A stretch of 64,000 nucleotides of DNA. Source: Sporosarcina psychrophila (GTDB lineage Bacteria; Bacillota; Bacilli; Bacillales_A; Planococcaceae). The stretch's first letter is position 1. Every line of letters begins with the position of its first letter. The notes beneath the pieces are model-generated. The model was not told where the DNA came from, ran no database searches, and saw only the letters and a list, made by a program, of their open reading frames with translations. The translations under genes were made by a program, and so were the position numbers. The DNA lies in the NCBI RefSeq assembly GCF_001590685.1, contig NZ_CP014616.1, forward strand, positions 4,153,001-4,217,000. The letters are read 5' to 3'. Shown in pieces: positions 32,986 to 43,982 of this stretch.

Positions 32986-33516
32986 GTGGATATGATTGGT
33001 TGCGTGACCGATATGATTGGTCGAGCGACGGATATGCTCAGGTCCTGACATATATGATCGGGTAGATGCCCGATATGCTCGGTTGACCGATACATATGAT
33101 CGGATAGACAGCGGTTATGCTCGGGTACTGATATATATGATCGGGCAGCCGGTGGATATGATCGGGTCCTGACATATATGATCGGGTAGATGCCCGATAT
33201 GCTCGGTTGACCGATACATATGATCGGATAGACGGCGGTTATGCTCGGGTACTGATATATATGATCGGGCAGCCGGTGGATATGATCGGGTAGATGCCGG
33301 ATATGCTCGGGTACCTGATATATGATCGGTTAGATGCCCGATATGCTCGGGTTCATGATATATATGATCGGGTAGACGGCGGATATGCTCGGTTGACCAA
33401 TACATATGATCGGTAGACGATGGATATGCTCGGTTCATGATATATACGATCAGTTAGATGCCCGATATGCTCGGTTGAGCGGCATATATGATCGGTCGCG
33501 CGCTATATATGGCTAG
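32986..33516. repeat. ATATGATCGG tandem array 1 (about 26 units, period 20-21 bp)
   Basis: Cores ATATG(A/C)T(C/T)GG begin at 32990, 33011, 33032, 33052, 33073, 33094, 33115, 33135, 33156, 33176, 33197, 33218, 33239, 33259, 33280, 33301, 33320, 33341, 33362, 33383, 33404, 33424, 33444, 33465, 33486 and (degenerate) 33507. Spacing is nearly always 20 or 21. GATC and GCTC forms alternate over much of the array. The segment 33044-33167 is repeated almost exactly 124 bp later, so it grew partly by block duplication. It lies between the converging ends of ywjG and pyrG. Long reading frames here are by-products of the 21-bp period. Confidence 0.93.
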
Positions 33517-33539
33517 TCCAACAGGTTGCAACCGAAACG

Positions 33540-35138
<1,599 letters not shown>

Positions 35139-35209
35139 TTACTCCTCCATTCGTCTGGTTCGTTCTAGTTAAATCAAATTCACCTTGACGTAATTGCGTA
35201 CAGATCAAG

Positions 35210-35290
35210 TAAGGAAGTTAGCGTAAATGCGTCGTTTCCTTGCGACAACAGCTAACCAACCTGCATCAAGCAGGCCGTGAGTCTACTCAA
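35210..35290. repeat. Possible degenerate copy of an intergenic repeat in the pyrG leader
   Basis: Contains AACCTGCATCAAGCAGGCCG and CCTTGCGACAACAGC, loosely similar to the CCTGCATCCTGCAGG and TTGCGACAGGACG parts of the repeats at 18.6-18.7 kb. The similarity is weak and could be chance. Confidence 0.3.
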
Positions 35291-35296
35291 TTCATT

Positions 35297-35376
35297 CCCA
35301 TCAAAATCTGTGACATCCGCCGGAGGCTTTAACATTATTCAGCAGGGGTTTGGAGTTCTGCGGAATAATGTTAAAA
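35297..35376 (+). repeat. Structured repeat, copy 2 (pyrG leader)
   Basis: Starts CCCATCAAAATCTGTGACAT, then CCGCCGGAGGCT, then a stem TTTAACATTATTC.GCAG / CTGC.GAATAATGTTAAA around GGGTTTGGAGTT. Relative to copy 1 at 4371-4448 the flank and loop are kept while both stem arms have changed together. Here it lies downstream of the pyrG attenuator, inside the leader. Confidence 0.7.
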
Positions 35377-35380
35377 CAAT

Positions 35381-35422
35381 AAAAAGCGCCCCGTCTGTAG
35401 ACAGTATCTACAGGAGGAGCGC
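35381..35422 (-). terminator. pyrG leader attenuator (terminator hairpin)
   Basis: On the minus strand GCGCTCCTCCTGTAGA pairs with TCTACAG..GGGGCGC and TTTTTATT follows. The 5' arm is C/T-rich (CTCCTCCT), as needed for pairing with a poly-G 5' end. It lies 33-74 bases after the proposed start at GGGCTCC. It may also stop rpoE read-through. Confidence 0.8.
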
Positions 35423-35454
35423 ATATACACTGATTCATGTCCATTTAAGGAGCC

Positions 35455-35491
35455 CAGTCAAAATGTTATAGTGTCGGACGTGTGAAGTCAA
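35455..35491 (-). promoter_or_regulatory. pyrG promoter with GGGCTCC start
   Basis: Minus strand TTGACT (35486-35491), 15 bases, TATAAC (35465-35470), then GGGCTCC from 35455. In B. subtilis pyrG, transcripts starting GGGC are extended by slippage when CTP is low, and the extra Gs disrupt the leader terminator. The same start sequence and terminator arm are seen here. The 15-base spacer is short and the mechanism is inferred. Confidence 0.65.
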
Positions 35492-35495
35492 GTAA

Positions 35496-36068
35496 TTATT
35501 CCTTGATTTCATCCTCGTCTTCATCTTCCTCTTCTTCGTCTTCTTCATCAAGTTCAAGCTCTGCATCATCAGGGATGATTTCAAGCTCGTCGTCTGGATC
35601 AATAAGATCTACTTCGATCTCGACAACGTCTTCTTCTTCCTCGTCGTCGTCATCGTCGTCGTCTTCATCGTCATCGATTAGTTCATCGAATTCTTCATCG
35701 AACAACTCATCCTCGTCATCCTCGTCTTCAATGATGTCGTCGTCTTCAAGCAACGCTTTTTTCTTTTTCTTCTTGCGTACTTTTACGACTGGAGCTGTTT
35801 CTACTTCGATTTGATCAACCGGATACCATTCGCGCAATCCCCAACGGTTGTCGTTGATAGCAAGGAATCTCCCGTCAATGTTCATGTCTGTATAGAATTG
35901 TTGTAATTTTGTTCTCATAACTCGTTCAGTTATGCCATTCAGTTTACGGATTGCGTCCATCAGCTGAAGCAATGTTAGCGGTTCTTTTCTTTCCGCCAAA
36001 ACCGCATATGCGATATCAATCATCGATTCTTCTATCAGTTGTTCTTTCGTCATTTCACGGATGTTCAA
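35496..36068 (-). CDS. rpoE: RNA polymerase delta subunit
   Basis: 190 residues: an N-terminal folded HARE-HTH domain (about 1-95, ending NRWGLREWYPVDQIE), a Lys run (VRKKKKKK) and a very acidic tail of about 85 residues, almost all Asp and Glu. Found in Bacillales, where it speeds polymerase recycling and lowers non-specific binding. The K-run followed by the acidic tail is typical. Confidence 0.95.
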   Translation of the reverse strand: MNIREMTKEQLIEESMIDIAYAVLAERKEPLTLLQLMDAIRKLNGITERVMRTKLQQFYTDMNIDGRFLAINDNRWGLREWYPVDQIEVETAPVVKVRKKKKKKALLEDDDIIEDEDDEDELFDEEFDELIDDDEDDDDDDDEEEEDVVEIEVDLIDPDDELEIIPDDAELELDEEDEEEEDEDEDEIKE

Positions 36069-36134
36069 TTAACGCACGTCCTTTCTATAAACACAAACAT
36101 ACTTATCATTATAAACAATACAGTCCAAAATATG

Positions 36135-36299
36135 CTACATTCTTTTATTCTTTTTGGAGTGTCGAAGTTCTGTCACACAAATAAACCCCAAATAAGCCCC
36201 AGAAAGTAAAAAAGGGATAGCACCTAATCCTTTATCATATAGCAGAAAAAAGAGGGTGGCAAGGGTGGCTATGATCAATATATGTATATATAGTTTCAC
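36135..36299 (-). CDS. Small two-helix membrane protein, unrecognised
   Basis: 54 residues: two hydrophobic helices (about 3-20 and 26-44) and a basic tail (RHSKKNKR). Starts with GTG at 36299, seven bases after GGAAGGGG, a good ribosome-binding site that supports it as real. An ATG at 36320 would start before that site. It lies upstream of rpoE, in the same direction. I do not recognise a family with confidence. Confidence 0.55.
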   Translation of the reverse strand: MKLYIHILIIATLATLFFLLYDKGLGAIPFLLSGAYLGFICVTELRHSKKNKRM

Positions 36300-36424
36300 G
36301 CCCGCACCCCTTCCAGTCATTCTCTCTATTATACGTGAAAATTACAAGCAATATCCATATAAAAGAAAAGTACATACCAAACACTTTCCAGGGGAATAAT
36401 GGACATAGTGATTTCATTCAATAC

Positions 36425-36482
36425 CGCTATGGCGCTTGGGGATGCCTCTCGCCCGATTTACATAGATGGGGCAATCCCCGGC
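36425..36482. repeat. GC-rich hairpin element, copy 2 (partial)
   Basis: GGCGCTTGGGGATGCCTCTC matches the left end of the elements at 26.2 and 58.9 kb. The inner stem is replaced by a short loop and GGGGCAATCCCC closes it. The 3' outer arm is missing. The surrounding 36321-36717 gap also holds a terminator and a second repeat type, and no gene. Confidence 0.55.
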
Positions 36483-36526
36483 AGCATGGAGTAAAACGCA
36501 TTATGACAGCGGTCGGTACTACACAC

Positions 36527-36570
36527 TAAAAAAGGAAAATCCGTGCTAAACCGAAGTTTGCACGGATTCG
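36527..36570 (-). terminator. Terminator after icmF
   Basis: On the minus strand AATCCGTGCAAA...TTTAGCACGGATT followed by TTCCTTTTTT. It is separated from the icmF stop by an intergenic repeat of about 145 bp. Confidence 0.8.
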
Positions 36571-36717
36571 TGGCCTACAGGAAGTAGGTCATGCAGTTGC
36601 ACTTTTAGACTGCCATCCCTAATTGTCCGGCTCCAGCGCCCAGACGCTCGCGTCCGCTGGATGTGGGTCATCCAGCAATTGCGACAGGACGTCGCGCTTT
36701 TAGGCTGCGTTCCTTAA
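36571..36717. repeat. Intergenic repeat, copy F (3' of icmF)
   Basis: Contains CGGCTCCAGCGCCCAGACGC, GATGTGGGTCATCCAGCAAT and TTGCGACAGGACGTCGCGCT, ending TTAGGCTGCGTTCC exactly at the icmF stop. Same family as copies at 17.1, 17.8 and 18.5 kb. Confidence 0.65.
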
Positions 36718-39700
36718 TTACATATTCCGTCTATACTGCCCGCCTACTTCATATAACGCGTTGGTAATTTGCCCCAAACTTGCCACTCTCACCGTTTCCA
36801 TTAGTTCTTGGAAGATGTTACCGCCTGAAACAGCTACTTCTTTCAGCTTCTTCAAGGCTTCTTCGGTTTGATCGGCATGCAAGCTTTTGAATGCACGTAA
36901 GTTGAGGATTTGTGTTTCTTTCTCGTCTTGTGTGGCACGCGCGATTTCCATGTTATCGACGTCATCAGACGACGGTGGATTCGGGTTCAAGTATGTGTTA
37001 ACGCCAATAATTGGCAACTCACCTGAATGCTTTTTCATTTCATAATGCATCGATTCTTCTTGGATTTTACCGCGTTGGTATTGTGTTTCCATCGAACCGA
37101 GCACGCCGCCGCGGTCATTTAAGCTTTCAAATTCGCGCAAGACCATTTCTTCAACGAGATCCGTTAATTCATCGACAATAAATGCGCCTTGAAGCGGATT
37201 TTCATTTTTCGACAGGCCGTGCTCATTTGTAATAATCATTTGGATTGCCATCGCACGACGAACTGATTCTTCCGTTGGCGTTGTAATGGCTTCGTCATAC
37301 GCATTCGTATGGAGCGAGTTACAGTTATCCTGCAATGCCATAAGCGCCTGCAGCGTTGTGCGGATATCGTTAAAATCAATTTCCTGCGCGTGCAAGCTGC
37401 GGCCTGATGTTTGGACATGGTACTTCAATTTTTGGCTACGTTCGTTGGCGCCGTATTTCTGACGCATCGCGACTGCCCAAATGCGGCGAGCAACGCGTCC
37501 GATAACCGTATATTCCGGATCAAGGCCATTCGAGAAGAAGAACGATAAATTCGGAGCGAAATCATCGATATTCATACCGCGGCTCAAATAATATTCTACA
37601 TATGTGAAGCCATTTGATAGTGTGAATGCCAATTGTGAAATCGGGTTTGCGCCTGCTTCTGCAATATGGTAGCCAGAAATCGACACCGAGTAGTAATTAC
37701 GTACTTTTTCATCGATGAAGTACTGCTGGATATCCCCCATCATGCGAAGCGCGAATTCTGTTGAGAAGATACATGTATTCTGTCCTTGGTCTTCTTTCAG
37801 AATATCTGCTTGCACTGTTCCACGAACTGCTTGAAGCGTTCCTTCTTTGACTTCAATGAATTCTTCAACAGTTAGTGCCCGCCCAAGTTTTTCCTCGTTG
37901 ATGCGCACTTGTTGATCGATTGCTGTATTCATAAACATGGCAAGAATAATCGGTGCTGGACCGTTAATAGTCATGGAAACAGACGTTGCCGGTGCACACA
38001 GATCGAAACCTTCGTACAGTTTCTTCATATCTTCTAACGTACAGATACTGACGCCAGACTCCCCAACTTTTCCGTAAATATCTGGACGTTCATCCGGGTC
38101 TTCTCCGTATAATGTCACAGAGTCGAACGCCGTTGACAGTCGTTTCGCATCGTCATCTTTCGATAAATAGTGGAAACGACGATTCGTCCGTTCCGGTGTT
38201 CCTTCTCCGGCAAATTGACGTTTTGGATCTTCGCCTTCACGTTTGAATGGGAATACGCCAGCTGTATATGGATAGGACCCCGGGACGTTTTCTTTATAAA
38301 CCCAGCGAAGAATTTCACCGTAATCTTTGAATTTCGGCAACGCGACTTTCGGGATTTTTAATCCTGAAAGACTTGTGGTTGTCAAAGCAGTGCGCAGTTC
38401 TTTACCGCGAACTTTTGTGATGAATTCATCGCCCGCGTAGGCTTCTTTCAATTTATCCCAGTTTGCGAGGATACGTTTCGACTCTGACGTCAATTCTTCT
38501 TTAATGCCTTCCGCAAGTGATTGCAGTGAAGTCACGAGCGCATCGTCTGGCGCTTGTTCGTTGACCGTTTGAATGGCTCCTTCGAGCTGGAATAATTTGC
38601 GTGCAAGCGTTTCCTGCACTTCAGATTTTTTATGGTACCCACGGACCGTATCAGAGATTTCACGTAAATATTGCTGACGGTCGTTCGGGATGATGACGTT
38701 TTGTTTTTGTGTTTTGACGAATTGTCCGTAAGATGTTTCCCAGTCGAGGCCGCATTTGTCGTTCAATACGGAAACGAGTGCTGCAAAGAGTGAATTCGTC
38801 CCTTTGTCGTTGAATTGGCTTGCGATTGTGCCATACACTGGCATTGTATCGAGATCTTTATCCCACAGAAGATGACTGCGTTGATACTGTTTTTGCACTT
38901 GGCGCAATGCATCTTCAGAGCCTTTACGTTCGAATTTATTGATGACAATTAGGTCTGCGAAATCAATCATGTCAATCTTTTCAAGTTGTGTCGGCGCACC
39001 GAACTCGCTTGTCATGACATACATCGAAGCATCGGAAACTTCCGTAATTTCAGCATCCCCTTGCCCGATTCCACTTGTTTCAACAACGATTAGGTCGAAA
39101 CCAACTGTTTTTACAATGTCTAACACATCCCGAATCGCTCCAGAAAGCTCTGTACGCGAACCACGTGTTGCGAGACTTCGCATGAATACGCGCTTATTGA
39201 AGATGGCATTCATACGAATACGGTCACCAAGTAAAGCCCCACCTGTTTTCTGTTTCGTTGGGTCAATTGATAGGATTGCGACTCTTTTTTCCGGTAGTTC
39301 GTGGAGGAATCTGCGAATTAATTCGTCAGTAAGCGAACTTTTCCCCGCTCCACCTGTTCCAGTAATCCCAAGAACCGGTGTATTTTTAGAAAGTGTACGT
39401 GCTTTTTCAACAACTGCAACTGCTTGCGCATCATTCTGACCGTACATTTCTTCCACGTACGTAATGACATTCGCGAGTACTTCGGGTTGGTCGACAGTTA
39501 TTTTTTCAAGGTTTTCCATTTCATTGTCAGTCGCTGTGAGGTAATCACATTGCTCCAACATCCGATTAATCATCCCTTGAAGACCCATTTTACGTCCATC
39601 TTCAGGAGAGAAAATCCATGTAATACCATAGTCATGCAGTTCTTTGATTTCCTTCGGGATGATAACTCCGCCGCCACCTGCGTAAATGCGAATATGCGGT

Positions 39701-39975
39701 GCCCCTTTTTCCTGAAGAAGGTCATACATATATTTAAAGTATTCAACATGCCCGCCTTGGTACGAGGACATCGCAATTGCTTGAACGTCTTCCTGAATGG
39801 CCGCGTTGACAACTTCCTCGACTGAACGATTATGCCCCAAGTGAATTACTTCTGCGCCGCTCGCTTGCATAATACGACGCATGATATTGATGGATGCGTC
39901 ATGCCCGTCGAAAAGACTCGACGCTGTAACGAACCGGATATGGTGTTTCGGTTTATAAATCTCAACTGTTGCCAT
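36718..39975 (-). CDS. icmF: Fused isobutyryl-CoA mutase (IcmF), adenosylcobalamin-dependent
   Basis: 1085 residues in the IcmF order. Residues about 10-140 bind B12 (DGHDAS at 23-28 with the lower axial His), about 200-400 are the MeaI-type G-protein chaperone (GTGGAGKS at 206-213), and about 510 to the end are the mutase TIM barrel ([20 protein letters not shown] substrate loop). It interconverts isobutyryl-CoA and n-butyryl-CoA, linking valine-type branched acids to beta-oxidation; some relatives prefer isovaleryl- or pivalyl-CoA. Start ATG at 39975 follows AAAGGGGTG. Last gene of the acyl-CoA operon and 32 bp after the TetR gene. The nearby B12 salvage operon would supply its cofactor. 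Confidence 0.93.
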   Translation of the reverse strand: MATVEIYKPKHHIRFVTASSLFDGHDASINIMRRIMQASGAEVIHLGHNRSVEEVVNAAIQEDVQAIAMSSYQGGHVEYFKYMYDLLQEKGAPHIRIYAGGGGVIIPKEIKELHDYGITWIFSPEDGRKMGLQGMINRMLEQCDYLTATDNEMENLEKITVDQPEVLANVITYVEEMYGQNDAQAVAVVEKARTLSKNTPVLGITGTGGAGKSSLTDELIRRFLHELPEKRVAILSIDPTKQKTGGALLGDRIRMNAIFNKRVFMRSLATRGSRTELSGAIRDVLDIVKTVGFDLIVVETSGIGQGDAEITEVSDASMYVMTSEFGAPTQLEKIDMIDFADLIVINKFERKGSEDALRQVQKQYQRSHLLWDKDLDTMPVYGTIASQFNDKGTNSLFAALVSVLNDKCGLDWETSYGQFVKTQKQNVIIPNDRQQYLREISDTVRGYHKKSEVQETLARKLFQLEGAIQTVNEQAPDDALVTSLQSLAEGIKEELTSESKRILANWDKLKEAYAGDEFITKVRGKELRTALTTTSLSGLKIPKVALPKFKDYGEILRWVYKENVPGSYPYTAGVFPFKREGEDPKRQFAGEGTPERTNRRFHYLSKDDDAKRLSTAFDSVTLYGEDPDERPDIYGKVGESGVSICTLEDMKKLYEGFDLCAPATSVSMTINGPAPIILAMFMNTAIDQQVRINEEKLGRALTVEEFIEVKEGTLQAVRGTVQADILKEDQGQNTCIFSTEFALRMMGDIQQYFIDEKVRNYYSVSISGYHIAEAGANPISQLAFTLSNGFTYVEYYLSRGMNIDDFAPNLSFFFSNGLDPEYTVIGRVARRIWAVAMRQKYGANERSQKLKYHVQTSGRSLHAQEIDFNDIRTTLQALMALQDNCNSLHTNAYDEAITTPTEESVRRAMAIQMIITNEHGLSKNENPLQGAFIVDELTDLVEEMVLREFESLNDRGGVLGSMETQYQRGKIQEESMHYEMKKHSGELPIIGVNTYLNPNPPSSDDVDNMEIARATQDEKETQILNLRAFKSLHADQTEEALKKLKEVAVSGGNIFQELMETVRVASLGQITNALYEVGGQYRRNM

Positions 39976-40007
39976 ATGTGGAACACCCCTTTGCATTAAT
40001 GAACGTT

Positions 40008-40625
40008 TTACCCAATTAACCCTTTAAAAAGTTGGTCTGTTTGAACACGTATATAGGTTTCTATCGTATAACTTCTATGCAATGCCCATCTGCGAAATGC
40101 CCACATCTGTCCTTGTACGACGATATGATGTGCCGCGATGCCGACTTCTTCTTCTGAAATGCGCAGTTCCCCCGACTTTGCACACATTTCTAAAAGATTC
40201 TCGAACAAAGCGACCATTTCCATTTCTTTTTTCAGAACATATTGCAGTGCATCTTTCGGTAGAGATTTTGATTCTTGGTACATGACCAGAAATTCGTCCG
40301 ACATATCGTCAATCAAATGATAATACTGATTAATGGCCACTCGCAGTCCATCCACTGTCCCTTCTTGGGTAGGCAGGGCAGAAAGGCGGTCATGCACTTC
40401 GTTATAAATACTGTCACAAACGAGATAGAGTACATCTTCCTTGGTGCGTATATATTCATAAAGCGTTCCGATGCTAAATCCCGCTTCTTTCGCGATTTCG
40501 CGGGTTGTTGCGCGATGGAATCCCTTTTCTTTAAAAAGTTTCACCGCACCACGAATCATCTGTTCACGCCGTTTTTCAATCAGACTTTCATCTTTGACAG
40601 ACGATTTCACTTCTCGTTTATTCAC
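40008..40625 (-). CDS. TetR family regulator (FadR-like)
   Basis: 205 residues. The N-terminal helix-turn-helix ([40 protein letters not shown]) is plain TetR type, and the C-terminal ligand domain is helical. It lies between icmF and acdA, suggesting acyl-CoA-responsive control of this operon, as FadR (YsiA) does in B. subtilis. GTG start at 40625 behind GGGGAGGTG. The palindromes at 45235 and 47599 are candidate operators. Confidence 0.85.
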   Translation of the reverse strand: MNKREVKSSVKDESLIEKRREQMIRGAVKLFKEKGFHRATTREIAKEAGFSIGTLYEYIRTKEDVLYLVCDSIYNEVHDRLSALPTQEGTVDGLRVAINQYYHLIDDMSDEFLVMYQESKSLPKDALQYVLKKEMEMVALFENLLEMCAKSGELRISEEEVGIAAHHIVVQGQMWAFRRWALHRSYTIETYIRVQTDQLFKGLIG

Positions 40626-40643
40626 TTTCCTACACCTCCCCGC

Positions 40644-41783
40644 TTATTTCGTCAGCATTCGGGAGATAACGAGACGCTGAATTTCTTGCGTTCCTTCGTA
40701 GATCTGCGTAATTTTCGCATCACGCATATAACGCTCAACAGGATAATCTTTTGTATACCCATAACCGCCGAAAACCTGAACAGCGTCTGTTGTAACTTTC
40801 ATAGCTGTATCTCCAGCCATTAGTTTTGCCATTGCAGATGCTTGACCATATGGTAAATTATTCGACTCGAGCCATGCAGCTTGGTATGTTAACAATCTTG
40901 AAGCTTCCGTTGCTGTCGCCATATCTGCCAATTTAAAGCCGATGCCTTGGTTTGCAGCGATAGGTTTACCGAATTGAACGCGCTCTTTCGCATAGTCAAC
41001 AGCTGCGTCAAGTGCCCCTTGTGCAATCCCGACTGCTTGTGCAGCAATTCCGTTACGGCCGCCGTCAAGTGTTTTCATAGCGATGATGAAGCCTTGCCCT
41101 TCTTCACCAAGAAGATTTTCTTTTGGTACACGACAGTTGTCGAACATGATTTCAGTTGTAGGCGATGAACGAATGCCGAGTTTACGCTCTTTTTTCCCAA
41201 CAGAGAAGCCAGGGAAATCTTTTTCTACGATAAAAGCACTTGTTCCTTTATGTTTTGAATCTGGATCAGTAACTGCGAATACGATGTAGATGTCCGCAAT
41301 GCCGCCGTTTGTAATGAAAATCTTAGAACCATTTATTACGTAGTCATCGCCGTCACGTTTCGCTGTTGTGCGCATGCCGCCTGCATCAGAACCAGAACTA
41401 GGCTCCGTTAGACCGTATGCCCCCATTTTCGTACCTTCTGCCATTGGACGAAGGTATTGTTGTTTTTGTTCTTCCGTTCCGTAATTAAATACCGGCCATC
41501 CCGCTAGAGATGTATGCGCAGAAAGTGTTACGCCTGTTGAAGCACAAACGCGTGACAGTTCTTCTACAGCGATACAATATGCGAGAAAGTCACTGCCGAT
41601 GCCGCCATACTCTTCAGGCCAAGGAATACCTGTTAGGCCAAGGTCCGCCATTTTTTTGAAGATATCCATGTCGAAACGTTCTTCTTCATCACGTTCTGCT
41701 GCTGTTGGTGCAACTTCATTTTCCGCAAAGTCGCGGACCATTTTACGGATCATTTCGTGTTCTTCGGATAATTTAAAGTTCAT
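40644..41783 (-). CDS. acdA: Acyl-CoA dehydrogenase
   Basis: A 379-residue FAD acyl-CoA dehydrogenase, the length of B. subtilis Acd[18 protein letters not shown] and FITNGG bind FAD and substrate, and the catalytic Glu is in [17 protein letters not shown] at 41783 follows AAGGTGGG. Probably a short-chain (butyryl) enzyme passing electrons to ETF. Confidence 0.92.
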   Translation of the reverse strand: MNFKLSEEHEMIRKMVRDFAENEVAPTAAERDEEERFDMDIFKKMADLGLTGIPWPEEYGGIGSDFLAYCIAVEELSRVCASTGVTLSAHTSLAGWPVFNYGTEEQKQQYLRPMAEGTKMGAYGLTEPSSGSDAGGMRTTAKRDGDDYVINGSKIFITNGGIADIYIVFAVTDPDSKHKGTSAFIVEKDFPGFSVGKKERKLGIRSSPTTEIMFDNCRVPKENLLGEEGQGFIIAMKTLDGGRNGIAAQAVGIAQGALDAAVDYAKERVQFGKPIAANQGIGFKLADMATATEASRLLTYQAAWLESNNLPYGQASAMAKLMAGDTAMKVTTDAVQVFGGYGYTKDYPVERYMRDAKITQIYEGTQEIQRLVISRMLTK

Positions 41784-41821
41784 TGGGTTTCCCACCTTAT
41801 TTGGTATTTGGTTGGTATTTA

Positions 41822-41882
41822 TTGTATAATTCCTGCAAAGGGCACAGGAATTATACAAACCGAACTCTTCGTTGTTCGGTTT
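41822..41882. other. Two adjacent perfect hairpins before acdA
   Basis: TTGTATAATTCCTG / CAGGAATTATACAA (14-bp arms, 9-base loop, 41822-41858) and AAACCGAAC / GTTCGGTTT (9-bp arms, 41857-41882) share two bases at the junction. They lie 40-100 bp before the acdA start. No T-run follows on the coding strand. They could be regulator sites or mRNA elements. Confidence 0.6.
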
Positions 41883-41940
41883 GCAATTACGATTGGAAAG
41901 TTGCAGTTAGAATCCCATAGTTGCAATTACACTAAGAACG
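41881..41940. repeat. Three TTGCARTTAS repeats at exact 20-bp spacing
   Basis: TTGCAATTAC, TTGCAGTTAG and TTGCAATTAC start at 41881, 41901 and 41921. The ten bases between them vary. The array lies between the downstream end of the second acyl-CoA dehydrogenase gene and the two hairpins before acdA. Confidence 0.6.
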
Positions 41941-41946
41941 CGTACA

Positions 41947-43083
41947 TCACTTCATCAGATGTTTCGAAATAACAATACGTTGAATTTCACTTGTGCCTTC
42001 GTAGATTTCAGTTACTTTTGCGTCACGGAAATAGCGCTCGACTGGGTAATCTTCTGTATAGCCATAACCGCCGAATACTTGAACTGCTTCAATTGATCCT
42101 TCGACTGCCGCTTTTGAAGCAAATAACTTAGCCATCGAGGCTTCTTTTCCACACGGGAGTCCTTCTGCACGCAGTTGTGCAGCGCGGTAGACGAGTAGTT
42201 TTGCTGCTTCGACTGCAGTTGCCATATCCGCAAGTTTAAATCCTACGCCTTGCTGAGCAGCAATCGGCTTGCCGAACTGAACACGATCTTTCGCGTAACC
42301 TGTTGCCGCTTCAAGTGCTGCTTCTGCGATACCGAGTGCTTGCGCTGCGATGCCGATACGACCGACGTCGAGATTTGCCATCGCAATTTTGAAGCCGCCC
42401 CCTTCTTCACCAAGTAAGTTTTCTAGTGGAACTTTCATTTGATCAAACGACAGCTCTACTGTTCTCGAACCGTGAAGTCCCATTTTCCGTTCATCTTTTC
42501 CAATGACGAGGCCAGGTGTATCTTTATCGACGATGAATGCTGAGATACCGTAAGTCCCTTTAGATGGATCTGTCGATGCAAAGACGATGTAGACATCTGC
42601 TTCTCCGCCGTTGGTAATAAACATTTTAGAACCGTTAAGCACATAATGATCGTCTTTTTTGACCGCACGTGTTTTAAGAGATCCTGCGTCAGAACCAGAT
42701 GACGCTTCTGTCAGGCAGAAAGCACCAAGGTATTCGCCGCTTGCCAATTTTGGGAGGTAACGGTTTTTCTGTTCGTCGTTACCGAAATACATAATCGGGT
42801 TTGTTCCAACCGATGTATGAACGGAAAGAATGACACCGACAACGGCGCTTACTTTCGACAGTTCATGGATGGCGCTAATATATGAGATGAAATCCATGCC
42901 TGCCCCACCATATTCTTCTGGGACAGTAATGCCCATCAAGCCGAGTCCGCCCATTTTCTTTAAAATGTCACGTGGGAATTCCCCAGCTTCCATACGTGGA
43001 ATGAACGGTTCGATTTCAGTCTTCGCAAAACTTTGTACCATGTCGCGCATCATCTGCTGTTCTTCGGTGAATGTTAAATCCAT
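41947..43083 (-). CDS. Acyl-CoA dehydrogenase (MmgC-like)
   Basis: 378 residues, paralogous to the neighbour at 40.6-41.8 kb (about half the residues alike by eye). GAFCLTEASSGSDAGSL, FITNGG and TEIYEGTSEIQRIVI are the FAD, substrate and catalytic Glu segments. ATG at 43083 follows AAAGGGG. It lies between the hydroxybutyryl-CoA dehydrogenase gene and acdA in one operon. Confidence 0.92.
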   Translation of the reverse strand: MDLTFTEEQQMMRDMVQSFAKTEIEPFIPRMEAGEFPRDILKKMGGLGLMGITVPEEYGGAGMDFISYISAIHELSKVSAVVGVILSVHTSVGTNPIMYFGNDEQKNRYLPKLASGEYLGAFCLTEASSGSDAGSLKTRAVKKDDHYVLNGSKMFITNGGEADVYIVFASTDPSKGTYGISAFIVDKDTPGLVIGKDERKMGLHGSRTVELSFDQMKVPLENLLGEEGGGFKIAMANLDVGRIGIAAQALGIAEAALEAATGYAKDRVQFGKPIAAQQGVGFKLADMATAVEAAKLLVYRAAQLRAEGLPCGKEASMAKLFASKAAVEGSIEAVQVFGGYGYTEDYPVERYFRDAKVTEIYEGTSEIQRIVISKHLMK

Positions 43084-43113
43084 TATGATTTCCCCTTTAA
43101 ATGTAAGCATTAG

Positions 43114-43965
43114 TTATTCGTAAACGTAAAATCCTCGGCCTGACTTCTTCCCTAACCATCCTGCTTTTACATATTTTCTTAGGAGGGGACATGGGCGATA
43201 TTTCGAATCGCCAAATCCTTCGTGTAGCGTTTCCATAATATATAGACATGTATCGAGTCCAATAAAGTCTGCGAGCTGAAGCGGACCCATTGGGTGATTC
43301 ATGCCGAGTTTCATGACTTCGTCAATCGCTTGTTCGGTTGCAACGCCTTCATAGAGCGTGTAAATTGCTTCGTTAATCATCGGCATAAGAATTCGGTTTG
43401 CGACGAATCCTGGAAAGTCATTTACTTCTACCGGTGTTTTAGACAATTTCACTGTCATGTCTTCCACCGCTTTGTACACGTCGTCAGCAGTTGCTAGACC
43501 GCGGATGATTTCAACGAGTTTCATCACTGGAACTGGGTTCATGAAATGCATGCCAATCACTTGTTCAGGACGCTTTGTTGCCGCCGCGATTTCCGTAATT
43601 GGAAGTGAAGATGTATTGGATGCAAGAATTGCATGTTGCGGAGCGATTTCATCCAACTTCGCGAAAATGGACTTTTTAATGTCCATATTTTCAACTGCCG
43701 CTTCTATGACAATGTCAACGTCCGATGCATCTTGCAGATCGAGTGATTTCGTTATGCGACCAAGGACTGCGGATTTTTCATCTTCTGTCATACGACCTTT
43801 TTCGACATTGCGGGACAGATTCTTTGTAATAACTGCAAGCCCTTTAGCATATGATTCTTCTTTTATATCATTCAGTTTTACGTCGAAGCCGGCTTGTGCA
43901 CAGACTTGAGCAATTCCTCCGCCCATTTGTCCTGCACCGATTACCATTATTTTTTTAATATCCAT
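43114..43965 (-). CDS. mmgB: 3-hydroxybutyryl-CoA dehydrogenase
   Basis: 283 residues. The N-terminal Rossmann motif [17 protein letters not shown] binds NAD(P), [16 protein letters not shown] carries the catalytic His, and [16 protein letters not shown] is the C-terminal signature. It oxidises 3-hydroxyacyl-CoA between the dehydrogenase and thiolase steps. Confidence 0.93.
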   Translation of the reverse strand: MDIKKIMVIGAGQMGGGIAQVCAQAGFDVKLNDIKEESYAKGLAVITKNLSRNVEKGRMTEDEKSAVLGRITKSLDLQDASDVDIVIEAAVENMDIKKSIFAKLDEIAPQHAILASNTSSLPITEIAAATKRPEQVIGMHFMNPVPVMKLVEIIRGLATADDVYKAVEDMTVKLSKTPVEVNDFPGFVANRILMPMINEAIYTLYEGVATEQAIDEVMKLGMNHPMGPLQLADFIGLDTCLYIMETLHEGFGDSKYRPCPLLRKYVKAGWLGKKSGRGFYVYE

Positions 43966-43982
43966 TGATTAACGCCTCCACA

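Noticed and set aside
33115..33438. Open frames on the minus strand of the arrays (also 47693-47890, 63580-63916) with a PDHI-type seven-residue repeat
   Set aside because: They follow from a 21-bp period (seven codons) without stop codons, have no ribosome-binding site, and the frame breaks wherever the spacing is 20.
32986..33516. CRISPR array
   Set aside because: The conserved part is only about 10 bp, the period is 20-21 bp, spacers are themselves repeated, and no cas genes are near.
32986..33516. Plasmid-type iteron origin of replication
   Set aside because: Three arrays in one chromosomal segment, no replication initiator gene and no AT-rich unwinding region next to them.
35482..35814. 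Poly-Ser open frame on the plus strand
   Set aside because: It is the complement of the Asp/Glu-rich tail of rpoE (GAC/GAA/GAT codons).
36235..36417. Alternative small gene overlapping the two-helix membrane protein
   Set aside because: Same strand but another frame, with no ribosome-binding site. The frame with GGAAGGGG and GTG at 36299 is better supported.
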